From JOPF136 sp963773835 (GTDB lineage Bacteria; Acidobacteriota; Terriglobia; Acidiferrales; UBA7541), in the NCBI GenBank assembly GCA_963773835.1, contig CAVZCQ010000001.1, forward strand, positions 372,001 to 436,000: a DNA stretch of 64,000 bases, in the 5' to 3' direction. Positions within the stretch are counted from its first letter, which is position 1; each line of letters starts with the position of its first letter. Shown here piece after piece: positions 43,483 to 51,169 of the stretch. Below the pieces are notes generated by a model. It searched no databases. It saw only the letters and a program-made list of their open reading frames with translations, and was not told the DNA's origin. Position numbers and translations under genes: made by a program.

Positions 43483-44319
43483 ATGAGTGAGGAAAGAAAC
43501 GAGTATTCACCGCAGGCTACAGGGACGCCTCGCTGGCTGGCCATTGCGCTGATCATCCCAGTGGCCATATCCGTGTGGGCGCTGTGGTCCAGCTCCAACG
43601 CCCGACAGGCCACGCACGATGCGGAGCAAGCGTCGGTCGCCCAGACCAAGACGCTGCAGGCCAGTGTGGACCAGTTGCAGCAGCGACTGACCGTCTCCGA
43701 ACAGGAACGGCAGGCGGCGGAGTCGCAACTGGCTAACGTCGGCGAGCAGCTCCACAAGACCCAGGGCGCCGTGGGCTACACCCGGAAGCAGAACAAGGAA
43801 TTGTCAGCGCAGCTCAACGACGTGCAGAGCAACGTGAGCAGCGTCAAACAGGAACTGGCCGGCAAGGCCAACGGATCGGATGTGGAAGCCGTGGGCAACG
43901 ACGTGAAGGGCGTGCGCTCCGATCTCGACGCGCAGAAGCAGAACCTGCAGATGGCGCGGAGCGAGTTCGGCACGCTGATCGCCCGCAATCACGAGGAGGT
44001 CGAACAGCTCCGCCGGATGGGATTGCGCGACTACTTTGAGTTCACGCTGAAGGGCAAAGGCGACGCTCAAAAGGTGGGAGGAATCACCATCGAACTGCGC
44101 GGTACGAACACAAAACACCACGAGTTCACGGTGAACCTGGTGGTGGACGACATGAAACTCCAGAAGAAGAACCGTTCGCTCAACGAGCCGATCTTCTTCT
44201 ACACCGCCGGGAGCCGGCAGGCGCTCGAGCTGGTGATCAACAAAGTGGAAAAGAACAAGGCCAGCGGCTACCTGAGCGCGCCGAAGCCGGGCGCGGCGGT
44301 GCAGGCTTCGGGCAGCTGA
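43483..44319 (+). CDS. Membrane-anchored coiled-coil protein
   Basis: A 278-residue protein. A short N-terminal cytoplasmic stretch precedes one membrane helix (about residues 19-35). A long coiled coil follows (about 40-170; QASVDQLQQRLTVSEQERQ, heptad Leu/Gln). The final 90 residues form a beta domain (FEFTLKGKGDAQKVGGITIE). AAGGAG precedes the ATG. The function is unknown. The layout resembles envelope spacer proteins. Confidence 0.8.
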   Translation: MSEERNEYSPQATGTPRWLAIALIIPVAISVWALWSSSNARQATHDAEQASVAQTKTLQASVDQLQQRLTVSEQERQAAESQLANVGEQLHKTQGAVGYTRKQNKELSAQLNDVQSNVSSVKQELAGKANGSDVEAVGNDVKGVRSDLDAQKQNLQMARSEFGTLIARNHEEVEQLRRMGLRDYFEFTLKGKGDAQKVGGITIELRGTNTKHHEFTVNLVVDDMKLQKKNRSLNEPIFFYTAGSRQALELVINKVEKNKASGYLSAPKPGAAVQASGS

Positions 44320-44348
44320 CCCCTCCCCGGAACGTTTTGCTGCCCGTG

Positions 44349-44393
44349 GCGGGCCAGGAGAACCACCGAGCTCCTGGCCCGCATTTCTTTTTT
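44349..44393 (+). terminator. Rho-independent terminator after the coiled-coil gene
   Basis: GCGGGCCAGGAG and CTCCTGGCCCGC form a 12-bp stem around a 10-base loop, followed by ATTTCTTTTTT. Confidence 0.92.
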
Positions 44394-44483
44394 CCCGCTG
44401 CGCCGCACCCGGCCGGGAGGCGCGAATCGGAGTGGACGGGACGGCCGCTCGCGCATCCGGCTCGTCCCGGCTGCCGCCCGCGC

Positions 44484-44654
44484 TCAGGCCGACTTCAGCA
44501 GGAAGCGCCGCTTCCTGGCCACAAACTCTTTAGCCAGAGCGGGGAGCTGGTCGTGGGTCAGTTTGCCCTGCTCGTAGAGCTTCATTTTTTCCTTTGATGA
44601 TTTGCGCCGGCGGTGATGGCGCTTCCAGGCCTTGAACCTCTTTTCGTGCGCCAT
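44484..44654 (-). CDS. Small basic protein of unknown function
   Basis: A 56-residue protein starting MAHEKRFKAWKRHHRRR, rich in Lys and Arg, and ending LLKSA. AGGAGG lies about 12 bases before the ATG. There are no Cys residues. The high charge suggests RNA or ribosome binding; no homologous family is recognised. The reading frame has conserved-looking helical spacing (LTHDQLPALAKEFVARKRR). It is too short to be certain. Confidence 0.65.
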   Translation of the reverse strand: MAHEKRFKAWKRHHRRRKSSKEKMKLYEQGKLTHDQLPALAKEFVARKRRFLLKSA

Positions 44655-44749
44655 GATTTCGCTTTCCCTCCTCTTGGCAGGACAAATAGTCTAACACCTC
44701 GGCCCGAAATCCGCGTTCCGAGAGGCTGGGGGTTGCTGTAGGATGAGGC

Positions 44750-45919
44750 GTGCCTTCGCTCGCCATCCACACCGGGCGCGCGCTGACGCCCCACGCCGAA
44801 ATCCCCGATGCCTTGATCCTGGTGGAAGAGGAGCGGATCCGCGCCATCGGGCCGCGCAGCGGGATTGCGTTGCCGCCGGGCTGCCGGGAAATCGATGCGC
44901 GCGGGCTGACTGCTGTGCCGGGCTTTGTGGACGTCCACATCCACGGCGCCGCAGGCCGCGATGCGATGGAAGCGACGCCGGAAGCTCTGGCCGGCATCGC
45001 CGCGTGCCTGGCGCGCCACGGAACAACCTCGTTCGTGGCCACCACGGTTTCCGCCGGAATCCCCGAGACGCTGCGCAGCCTGGAAGGCCTGGCGGCCGCA
45101 ATCCGGGACCAACAATCCGCTCCGCAGGCGGCAGCCGAGTGCCTGGGCATCCATCTGGAGGGGCCGTTTCTCAGTCCCGTCCGCCGCGGCGTCCATCCGG
45201 CCGAACACTTGATCCCGCCGTCGCCGAGCGTGCTGGCCAGGTTTCTTGCCGCGGCCGGAGGGTTCGTCCGGATCCTGACGCTGGCACCGGAACTGCCGGG
45301 CGCGGAGGAAACGATTGCTGCGGCGCGTTCAGCGGGCCTGGTGGTGTCCATGGGCCATACGGATGCGACGTACCGTGAGGCAGTTCGCGCCATCGAGCAG
45401 GGGGCCCGCCATGCGGCGCACGTGTACAACGCCATGCGGCCATTCTCGCACCGGGAGACGGGGGTGATCGGCGCGGTGCTCACAGACCCGCGCGTCACCG
45501 CGGAGGTGATTGCCGATGGCGTCCACGTGGACGACCCCGCCCTGCGCCTGCTGCTTGCCGCGAAGAGCGCGGAGAGCGTCCTGCTGGTGAGCGACGCGAC
45601 GGCGGCGACGGAGATGCCCGACGGCAACTATCAACTCGGGAGCATCGAGCTGACAGTGAGCGGGGGCGTCTGCCGGAGCCGCGAAGGACGCATCGCCGGG
45701 AGCACACTGACGCTGGACCGCGCGGTGCGCCGCATGGCGGCGCTCGGAGTGCCGCTGGCCGCTGCCGTGCAAATGGCCACTTTCAATCCCGGCCGGCTGC
45801 TGGGGATTGAAGCGCGGAAGGGGCGGTTGGTTCCCGGCGCCGATGCGGATATTGTGCTGCTGGATGAAAAAGGGAACGTCTCGAGGGTCTACGCGCGCGG
45901 GATCACGGTTTCGGGGTGA
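44750..45919 (+). CDS. nagA: N-acetylglucosamine-6-phosphate deacetylase
   Basis: A 389-residue amidohydrolase starting at GTG. Metal and catalytic residues lie in VDVHIHGAAG, HLEGPFLSP (Glu), MGHTDAT (His), HVYNAM (His) and VSDATAAT (catalytic Asp). It deacetylates GlcNAc-6-phosphate in amino-sugar recycling. Only some residues are shared with other amidohydrolases, but the set fits NagA well. No nagB gene was seen. Confidence 0.94.
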   Translation: MPSLAIHTGRALTPHAEIPDALILVEEERIRAIGPRSGIALPPGCREIDARGLTAVPGFVDVHIHGAAGRDAMEATPEALAGIAACLARHGTTSFVATTVSAGIPETLRSLEGLAAAIRDQQSAPQAAAECLGIHLEGPFLSPVRRGVHPAEHLIPPSPSVLARFLAAAGGFVRILTLAPELPGAEETIAAARSAGLVVSMGHTDATYREAVRAIEQGARHAAHVYNAMRPFSHRETGVIGAVLTDPRVTAEVIADGVHVDDPALRLLLAAKSAESVLLVSDATAATEMPDGNYQLGSIELTVSGGVCRSREGRIAGSTLTLDRAVRRMAALGVPLAAAVQMATFNPGRLLGIEARKGRLVPGADADIVLLDEKGNVSRVYARGITVSG

Positions 45920-45967
45920 TCCGGCGCCGCCGTCGATATCGCGCAGGTCTGGAATTTTGCGCCACAA

Positions 45968-47104
45968 ATGAAAACACCAGCCAAAGCGATCTGTGCGGTC
46001 ACGCCGCAGCAGGTGGCCGCCTTCCGCCTGGAGCGGCATCATCTGCTTTCCTCAAAGGGAAATGATCCCGTCGCAGTCTGCCGCGATGTTTGCGGGATGC
46101 AGGCACAGCTCATGACCGCGGCGCGAATGAACATAGCCGCCAGGACGCGGGGGCTCTCGCCGGCGCGCATCGAGGCCGCGCTATGGCAGGAGCGCACGCT
46201 GGTGAAGACGCTGTGCATGCGGCAGACGGTGCACCTGCTGCCCGCAGCGGAATTCCAGGTGTACGCGGCCGCAGTGCGCCGCAGCCGGGTGGCGGCAGTC
46301 GAACGAATCATGGCGCGGTTCCGCATTACCGCCGGCGACCGGGAAGCGCTGCTGCGCGCGATTCTGGAGACGCTGGAAGCCGGGCCTGTGGCGAAGGGCG
46401 AATTGACCGCCCGCATCCGGCCGCGCGTCAGCAGCCGCGTGCGCGCGTGGATGGACCGGGTGTGGAATGCAAACCGGCTCGCGCTGGTCGAAGGCCTGAT
46501 CTGCTACGGGCCGGACCGCGGGCAACAGGTGACCTTTGTGCGCGTGGACCAATGGCTCCCCCGTGTTCGTCGGGTGACCGAGAATGAGGCAAAACGCGAA
46601 CTGCTTCGGAAGTATCTGCAAGCCTACGGGCCGGCGACACTGCGGGATTTCTCGCACTGGAGCGGCATCCCGGTGAATGAGGCGCGGGAGACGTGGGACG
46701 CACTGGGCGACGAGCGAGCGGACGTCTCCGTTGCGGGCCGGCACGCGTCGTTGCTCCGCAGGGACCTCCGGAAATTGCGCGAGAGTGAACGGAGCGCCCG
46801 GGGGGTACGCCTGCTGGCCGCGTTTGATCCCTATTTGCTGGCTCATGCCGAGAAGGAGCATCTGGTGGCGCCGCGGCATTACAAACGCATTTTTCGCAGC
46901 CTGGGATGGGTAATGCCGGTCGTTCTGGCGGGAGGAGTCGCGGCAGGAACCTGGTCTCACGCCATGCGTGGTGCGCGAGTGGACTTCTCCGTCCATCCGT
47001 TTGAGCCGCTTACGCGGGCTCTTCGGCGGGGCGTCGAGGAAGAGGCCGTAAAGCTGGGAAATTTCCTCGGCGCGGAGCCGAGAATCGAGTTCGCGGGCCG
47101 CTGA
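45968..47104 (+). CDS. Winged-helix DNA glycosylase-like protein (AlkZ/YcaQ family)
   Basis: A 378-residue protein of the HTH_42 family. It has the CGMQAQL segment with the QxQ motif of AlkZ-type glycosylases, ERTLVKTLCMRQTVHLLP and FDPYLLAH near the C-terminus, all typical. AlkZ enzymes remove crosslinked or alkylated bases produced by natural products. The activity against a given lesion is unproven. No biosynthetic cluster was seen next to it. Confidence 0.87.
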   Translation: MKTPAKAICAVTPQQVAAFRLERHHLLSSKGNDPVAVCRDVCGMQAQLMTAARMNIAARTRGLSPARIEAALWQERTLVKTLCMRQTVHLLPAAEFQVYAAAVRRSRVAAVERIMARFRITAGDREALLRAILETLEAGPVAKGELTARIRPRVSSRVRAWMDRVWNANRLALVEGLICYGPDRGQQVTFVRVDQWLPRVRRVTENEAKRELLRKYLQAYGPATLRDFSHWSGIPVNEARETWDALGDERADVSVAGRHASLLRRDLRKLRESERSARGVRLLAAFDPYLLAHAEKEHLVAPRHYKRIFRSLGWVMPVVLAGGVAAGTWSHAMRGARVDFSVHPFEPLTRALRRGVEEEAVKLGNFLGAEPRIEFAGR

Positions 47105-47132
47105 GATCCGCGCGAGCAACAAAAGCCGCAGG

Positions 47133-47190
47133 GCTACCTGAAGAATCTGGCAGCCTTTCGCTATCAGGTTCTCCAAGAACAGCAGGTAGC
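47133..47190. repeat. Inverted repeat downstream of the AlkZ-like gene
   Basis: GCTACCTG and CAGGTAGC, 8-bp arms around 42 bases. It may be a weak structural element. Confidence 0.35.
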
Positions 47191-47370
47191 TGTTTCGTCC
47201 GTCCCTCAGCGCTGTCGTAATCCACGGTTTTTTGACAGTATTTGATAGGTTTGGTTCTCCAATTGTTTCCGAAAGTTTTTCCGGCTTGACCCCCGCGCTC
47301 GGGTATTTTCCCAGCTCGTTCGCCCTTGGTGTGGTGGCATTCACCCATACTTGTGGTAGAGTTAGACCAT

Positions 47371-47925
47371 ATGCTTGACCTCCGCTCCAGGGCACGCCAG
47401 AGACTCTTGGGCTATTATTTCACCAACCCCGCAGCGCGGCACCACCTACGGGATTTGGCCGGGCGGCTGGGCATCGATCCGTCCAACCTGTCGAAAGAGT
47501 TGGGGCGTCTGGAGCGCGAGGGATTGTTTCGCTCGGAAGTGAGTGGCCGCCAGAAGTATTTTCAACTCAACCGCGGGTATCCCCTTTTTAGTGAGGTGCG
47601 CAGCATCGTCGCGAAGACTGTTGGTGCAGTTCCTCTGCTCGCACAATACCTCAAGAAAATTGAAGGAATAGAAGAGGCGTATTTGTATGGCTCGTTCGCG
47701 CGAAACCAGCAGGACACCGCGAGCGACATTGACGTTCTTGTGATCGGCAAGCCCGAAAGCGGCGCTCTGGCGGAAGCCGTGCACAAACTCGAACGGCGGC
47801 TCGGACGCGAAATCAACTATACGGTTCTGACGCGGAAGGAACTGGAGTCACGGCGCGCCCGCAAAGATGCCTTCCTGGAAAACGTCTGGCACAATAAGCG
47901 CGTCTCGCTTGTCGGTGACGCATGA
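47371..47925 (+). CDS. Winged-helix fused nucleotidyltransferase (MntA-like)
   Basis: A 184-residue protein. The first 75 residues form a winged helix (ARHHLRDLAGRLGIDPSNLSKELGRL). The second half is a minimal nucleotidyltransferase with GSFARNQQDTASDIDVLVIG (GSx10DxD). MntA antitoxins AMPylate and silence HEPN toxins. The DNA-binding domain fused here is not part of canonical MntA and suggests autoregulation. The ATG lacks a good ribosome-binding site. It overlaps the HEPN gene by four bases. Confidence 0.88.
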   Translation: MLDLRSRARQRLLGYYFTNPAARHHLRDLAGRLGIDPSNLSKELGRLEREGLFRSEVSGRQKYFQLNRGYPLFSEVRSIVAKTVGAVPLLAQYLKKIEGIEEAYLYGSFARNQQDTASDIDVLVIGKPESGALAEAVHKLERRLGREINYTVLTRKELESRRARKDAFLENVWHNKRVSLVGDA

Positions 47926-48335
47926 AGAAACTCAAGCCCCATAAAGTCGACTGGGCGCAGATCGAACGCTTCCTCGCAAACGCCGACAAGAAGCTCGCCT
48001 TGGCTCACAAGATTCTTGCTTTCGACGAGGAAGCCTGCCTCCAGCAAGCCTACGACGCAATGTTAAAAGCTTCCCTCGGTTTCATGTTCAGCCACGGCTT
48101 CCGTGCCCGGAGCCAGCCCGGACACCACATCGCGATTATCGATTTCGTCCGGGCGCACATCGATAAGAAACATGCCGGCCTTCTGACCGTGTTCGACCGT
48201 CTCCGTCGGAAGAGAAACATGGCGCTTTATGACGACGCCGGATTTGTTTCCCACCACGAGGCGGAGCAGGCTCTCGAATCCGCCCGCGACTATTTACGCG
48301 TCATCCGAGCCGACATTACTACGCGAAAGTCCTGA
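47922..48335 (+). CDS. HEPN-domain protein, probable toxin partner
   Basis: A 137-residue all-helical HEPN protein. The final motif is RLRRKRNMALYDDAGFVS, the RxxxRNxxxY type found in MNT-associated HEPN proteins and a likely RNase active site or AMPylation target Tyr. Its ATG overlaps the stop of the nucleotidyltransferase gene (ATGA), so the pair is coupled. HEPN and MNT pairs are widespread toxin-antitoxin modules. The toxic activity is inferred from context. Confidence 0.87.
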   Translation: MKKLKPHKVDWAQIERFLANADKKLALAHKILAFDEEACLQQAYDAMLKASLGFMFSHGFRARSQPGHHIAIIDFVRAHIDKKHAGLLTVFDRLRRKRNMALYDDAGFVSHHEAEQALESARDYLRVIRADITTRKS

Positions 48336-48462
48336 GCCGAGACCACGACGGATCGCATTTCGGAAGGCACTGAGATTGAGATGAGCTTGTGTGTCCCCAG
48401 TGAGACCCATTCGACCTGCTTTGCGGGATGCCCGATTAGGACCATACCGCAGGCGCTGCGGA

Positions 48463-48717
48463 TTAAGGATTCAGCGGAATGTTCAATTCGGAGGAGAGCT
48501 TGTACGGGTCGAACGGACTGCAAGAGAAATAACGCCCGTCCACGGCAAAAGTGGGAATCTTGCGCCGGCCGTCGTTCACGCACATCACCAGGTCTTCTGC
48601 ATCGGGATCGGAATCCACGTCAACTTCCCGGAACGGGACGTTGCGCTCGCGGAGGAACAGCTTTGCCCGGCGGCAGTCGCCGCACCATGTGGCGCAGTAC
48701 ATGATAATTTCACTCAT
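48463..48717 (-). CDS. Glutaredoxin-like thiol redox protein
   Basis: An 84-residue thioredoxin-fold protein with a CGDC active site at its N-terminus (MSEIIMYCATWCGDCRRAK) and a TFAVDGRYFS-type cis-Pro region. It probably reduces small disulfides or mixed disulfides; mycoredoxin-like and glutaredoxin types are both possible. It lies downstream of atpC but a 64-base gap separates them. Confidence 0.9.
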   Translation of the reverse strand: MSEIIMYCATWCGDCRRAKLFLRERNVPFREVDVDSDPDAEDLVMCVNDGRRKIPTFAVDGRYFSCSPFDPYKLSSELNIPLNP

Positions 48718-48781
48718 CGTGCGACAGCGTGCCGCAGACGTCCATGCCAGCCGGGCGCTCTTCCGGCGGAACTAAGGCAGG

Positions 48782-49256
48782 CTATTTTGATGCCTTGGGC
48801 GGGCGCGCGGTGCCATCCCGCTCGAGGGGCCCGGCCGCGCGGCGCTGGGTGACCCGAGGCACCACTTGGATGCGGATGAGCGAACGCTCAAGCGCAAGCT
48901 GGGCGCGCTGGAAATCCACTTCGCTGGAATGTTCCTGCAAGCGCTTGAGCGCGCGCTCGCGCGCGGCTTCGGCGCGCCCCAGGTCAATCTCTTCGGCCAA
49001 CTCCGAACGTTCGGCGAGCACGATCACGCGGTCGCCCAGCACCTCGGCAAAACCGCCCAGCGCCGTGGCGTAACGCGTCTCCTCGCCCCTTCCGGAAACT
49101 GAGTACGCCCGCGCCCAACTCGGTGAGCAGGGGCGCGTGGCCGGGCAATATGCCCAGGTAGCCGTCGCGCCCGGGAAGCTGGATGGAATCCACGTCTTCG
49201 TGGAGCACTTGGCGCTCCGGCGTGACGACTTCGAGCGTGAGCTTTTTCTGGTCCAT
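48782..49256 (-). pseudogene. atpC: ATP synthase F1 epsilon subunit, frameshifted
   Basis: The first 50-odd codons read MDQKKLTLEVVTPERQVLHE and continue with PGRDGYLGILPGHAPLLTEL, a clear AtpC N-terminal beta domain. The frame then breaks after VLSFRKG. The continuation, EETRYATALGGFAEVLGDRV and the C-terminal helical hairpin, is in the -1 relative frame. Removing one G from a GGGG run (CCCC at 49086-49089 on the plus strand) restores a single frame. It could be an assembly or sequencing error, a genuine mutation or less likely a programmed shift. It follows atpD by 12 bases. Confidence 0.85.
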
Positions 49257-49268
49257 CGCCGCAGTTTG

Positions 49269-50717
49269 CTAGGCCGCCGCCAGCTTCTCCGCTTTCTCGA
49301 GCACTTCCTCGATGGTTCCGGCCATATAGAAGGCCTGCTCCGGCAGCGCGTCGTGCTTGCCTTCCGCAATCTCCTTGAACCCGCGAATGGTGTCCGCGAT
49401 TTTCACGAACTTGCCTTTCGACCCGGTGAAGGCTTCGGCCACGAAAAACGGCTGCGAGAGGAACTTCTCGATGCGCCGGGCGCGCGCCACCGTCAATTTG
49501 TCTTCTTCCGAAAGTTCTTCCATGCCCAGAATGGCGATAATGTCCTGCAGATCGCGGTAGCGCTGCAGGATGGATTTTACCTGCCGCGCCACGCCGTAGT
49601 GTTCCTGCCCCACGACGCGCGGATCCAGAATGCGGGAATAGCTGGCCAGGGGGTCCACGGCGGGATAAATGCCGCGCTCGACCACGGCGCGAGAGAGGTT
49701 GGTGGTCGCGTCGAGATGGGAGAAGGTGGCGGCGGGGGCCGGGTCCGTGTAGTCGTCCGCGGGCACGTAGATGGCTTGTACGGAAGTGATGGAGCCTTTC
49801 TTTGTGGAGGTGATGCGTTCCTCCAGCTCTCCGATTTCGGTGTTCAGGTTGGGCTGGTAGCCCACCGCGGAGGGCATGCGGCCGAGCAGGGCCGAAACTT
49901 CAGAGCCGGCCTGCACGAAGCGGAAAATATTGTCGATGAACAGCAGCACATCCCGGCCTTCCACGTCGCGGAAATATTCCGCCACGGTCAGGCCGGTGAG
50001 GCCCACGCGCAGGCGCGCCCCGGGCGGCTCGGTCATCTGCCCGTAAACCAGTGCGGCTCGGGAGTTTTCTGGATCGCCTGCCTTGATTACGTGCGATTCC
50101 TGCATTTCGAGCCACAGGTCGTTTCCTTCGCGCGTGCGCTCGCCCACGCCGGCAAATACGGAGACGCCGCCATGCTGCATGGCCACGTTGTGAATCAGCT
50201 CCTGGATGAGGACGGTTTTGCCGACGCCGGCACCGCCGAACAGCCCGATTTTTCCGCCTCTCAGGTAGGGTTCGAGCAGGTCCACCACTTTGATTCCGGT
50301 CTCGAACATCTCCGCCTGGGTGGACTGGTCTTCCAGCGAAGGGGCCTGGCGATGAATGGGGAAATACGTTTCGGCGACGATAGGGCCGAGCTCGTCCACC
50401 GGCTCACCGAGCACGTTCATCACGCGCCCGAGCGTGGACCTGCCGACCGGCACGGTGATTTCCTTCCCGGTGTCGTAGGCTTTCATGCCGCGCACCAGGC
50501 CTTCGGTCGGCTTCATGGCCACGCAGCGCACGCGGCCTTCGCCCAGGTGCTGCTGCACTTCGGCGATGATGTCGATCGGCGCCGGGACGTCGAATCCCTC
50601 GGAGACCACGCGCACGGCGTTGTAGATGGGCGGCAGATGCCCGCTCTCGAACTCGACGTCCACCACCGGCCCAATGACCTGGGCCAGCCGTCCTACCGCT
50701 GCTGCTTTCTCTGCCAT
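49269..50717 (-). CDS. atpD: ATP synthase F1 beta subunit
   Basis: A 482-residue catalytic subunit. P-loop GGAGVGKTVLIQE, GERTREGNDL, DNIFRF and LGRMPSAVGYQPNL (beta DELSEED region follows as ELSEEDKL). The start MAEKAAAVGRLAQV is set by AAGGAG upstream; an in-frame extension upstream would be encoded by heptamer repeats. It lies next to the S23 gene, which separates it from atpG. Confidence 0.98.
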   Translation of the reverse strand: MAEKAAAVGRLAQVIGPVVDVEFESGHLPPIYNAVRVVSEGFDVPAPIDIIAEVQQHLGEGRVRCVAMKPTEGLVRGMKAYDTGKEITVPVGRSTLGRVMNVLGEPVDELGPIVAETYFPIHRQAPSLEDQSTQAEMFETGIKVVDLLEPYLRGGKIGLFGGAGVGKTVLIQELIHNVAMQHGGVSVFAGVGERTREGNDLWLEMQESHVIKAGDPENSRAALVYGQMTEPPGARLRVGLTGLTVAEYFRDVEGRDVLLFIDNIFRFVQAGSEVSALLGRMPSAVGYQPNLNTEIGELEERITSTKKGSITSVQAIYVPADDYTDPAPAATFSHLDATTNLSRAVVERGIYPAVDPLASYSRILDPRVVGQEHYGVARQVKSILQRYRDLQDIIAILGMEELSEEDKLTVARARRIEKFLSQPFFVAEAFTGSKGKFVKIADTIRGFKEIAEGKHDALPEQAFYMAGTIEEVLEKAEKLAAA

Positions 50718-50727
50718 GCTCCGCTCC

Positions 50728-51135
50728 TTAGCGTGACTGGTGACTGGTGACTGGTGACTGGTGCTTCGAATCCAGACGCGCGCGGAGGGATTTGCCGAGC
50801 GCATTAATCAGACGTCCCGTGGAGTCGCACCCGGAATCTACTCGCTCAAACTCTTCCTCCGAGATTTTCCCTAAATCGCGGCTGAGAAGCATGAAATAGC
50901 GGGTTTCTTCCAGCTCCCCACGGGCAATCTGGAGTGACCGCAGAAATTCCTTGGTCGTTCCACGTCCAAACCCTTCGGCGACGTTCGCGGGGACGGAGGA
51001 CGCCGACCTTCGCACCTGAGAAACTATGCCGTATTGGTCAGACCTGGGAAATCGTTCTGTCATTTGAAATATCAGCAAGGCCAGTTCATGTGCCTTTTGC
51101 CAGGCCTCCAACTCCCGATAGGACTTCAGCTTCAC
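50728..51135 (-). CDS. S23/four-helix bundle protein (23S rRNA intervening-sequence type)
   Basis: A 135-residue protein of the S23 family: KSYRELEAWQKAHELALLIF, QVRRSASSVPANVAEGFGRG and ARGELEETRYFMLLS are the family's boxes. Known members are encoded in 23S rRNA intervening sequences or as stand-alone genes, and the DGR accessory protein Avd is related; the function is unclear. The last ten residues are encoded by GTGACTG heptamers, which suggests the gene end is within a repeat. It interrupts the atpG-atpD junction and is bracketed by inverted heptamer arrays. No 23S rRNA is near. Confidence 0.92.
   Translation of the reverse strand: MKLKSYRELEAWQKAHELALLIFQMTERFPRSDQYGIVSQVRRSASSVPANVAEGFGRGTTKEFLRSLQIARGELEETRYFMLLSRDLGKISEEEFERVDSGCDSTGRLINALGKSLRARLDSKHQSPVTSHQSR
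50733..50763 (+). repeat. Heptamer array left of the S23 gene (GTGACTG x4)
   Basis: Four perfect GTGACTG units and a partial GTG; the same unit is present near 22517. Confidence 0.85.
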
Positions 51136-51144
51136 CGTTGTTCT

Positions 51145-51169
51145 TCACGAGTCACCAGTCACGAGTCAC
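51145..51169 (-). repeat. Heptamer array right of the S23 gene
   Basis: TCACGAG, TCACCAG, TCACGAG and TCAC, ending exactly at the atpG stop codon. On the minus strand the units read GTGACTC and GTGACTG. Confidence 0.8.

Larger units (their letters stand above)
50733..51169. mobile_element. Candidate S23 insertion with inverted heptamer ends
   Basis: The S23 gene lies between GTGACTG repeats on its left and TCACGAG/TCACCAG repeats on its right. The latter read GTGACTC/GTGACTG on the other strand, so the two arrays are inverted relative to each other. The whole unit separates atpG from atpD, which are normally adjacent. No transposase or target duplication was found. Mobility is inference. Confidence 0.35.

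Noticed and set aside
47232..47260. TTGACA upstream of the nucleotidyltransferase gene as a promoter
   Set aside because: The base composition 17 bases on (TTCTCC) does not fit a -10 hexamer.
49137..50750. A 537-residue plus-strand frame opposite atpD
   Set aside because: Antisense shadow of the beta subunit.
50717..50804. An N-terminal extension of atpD reading through the heptamers
   Set aside because: It would give a tail made of repeat-encoded residues; a strong ribosome-binding site sits directly before the normal ATG.
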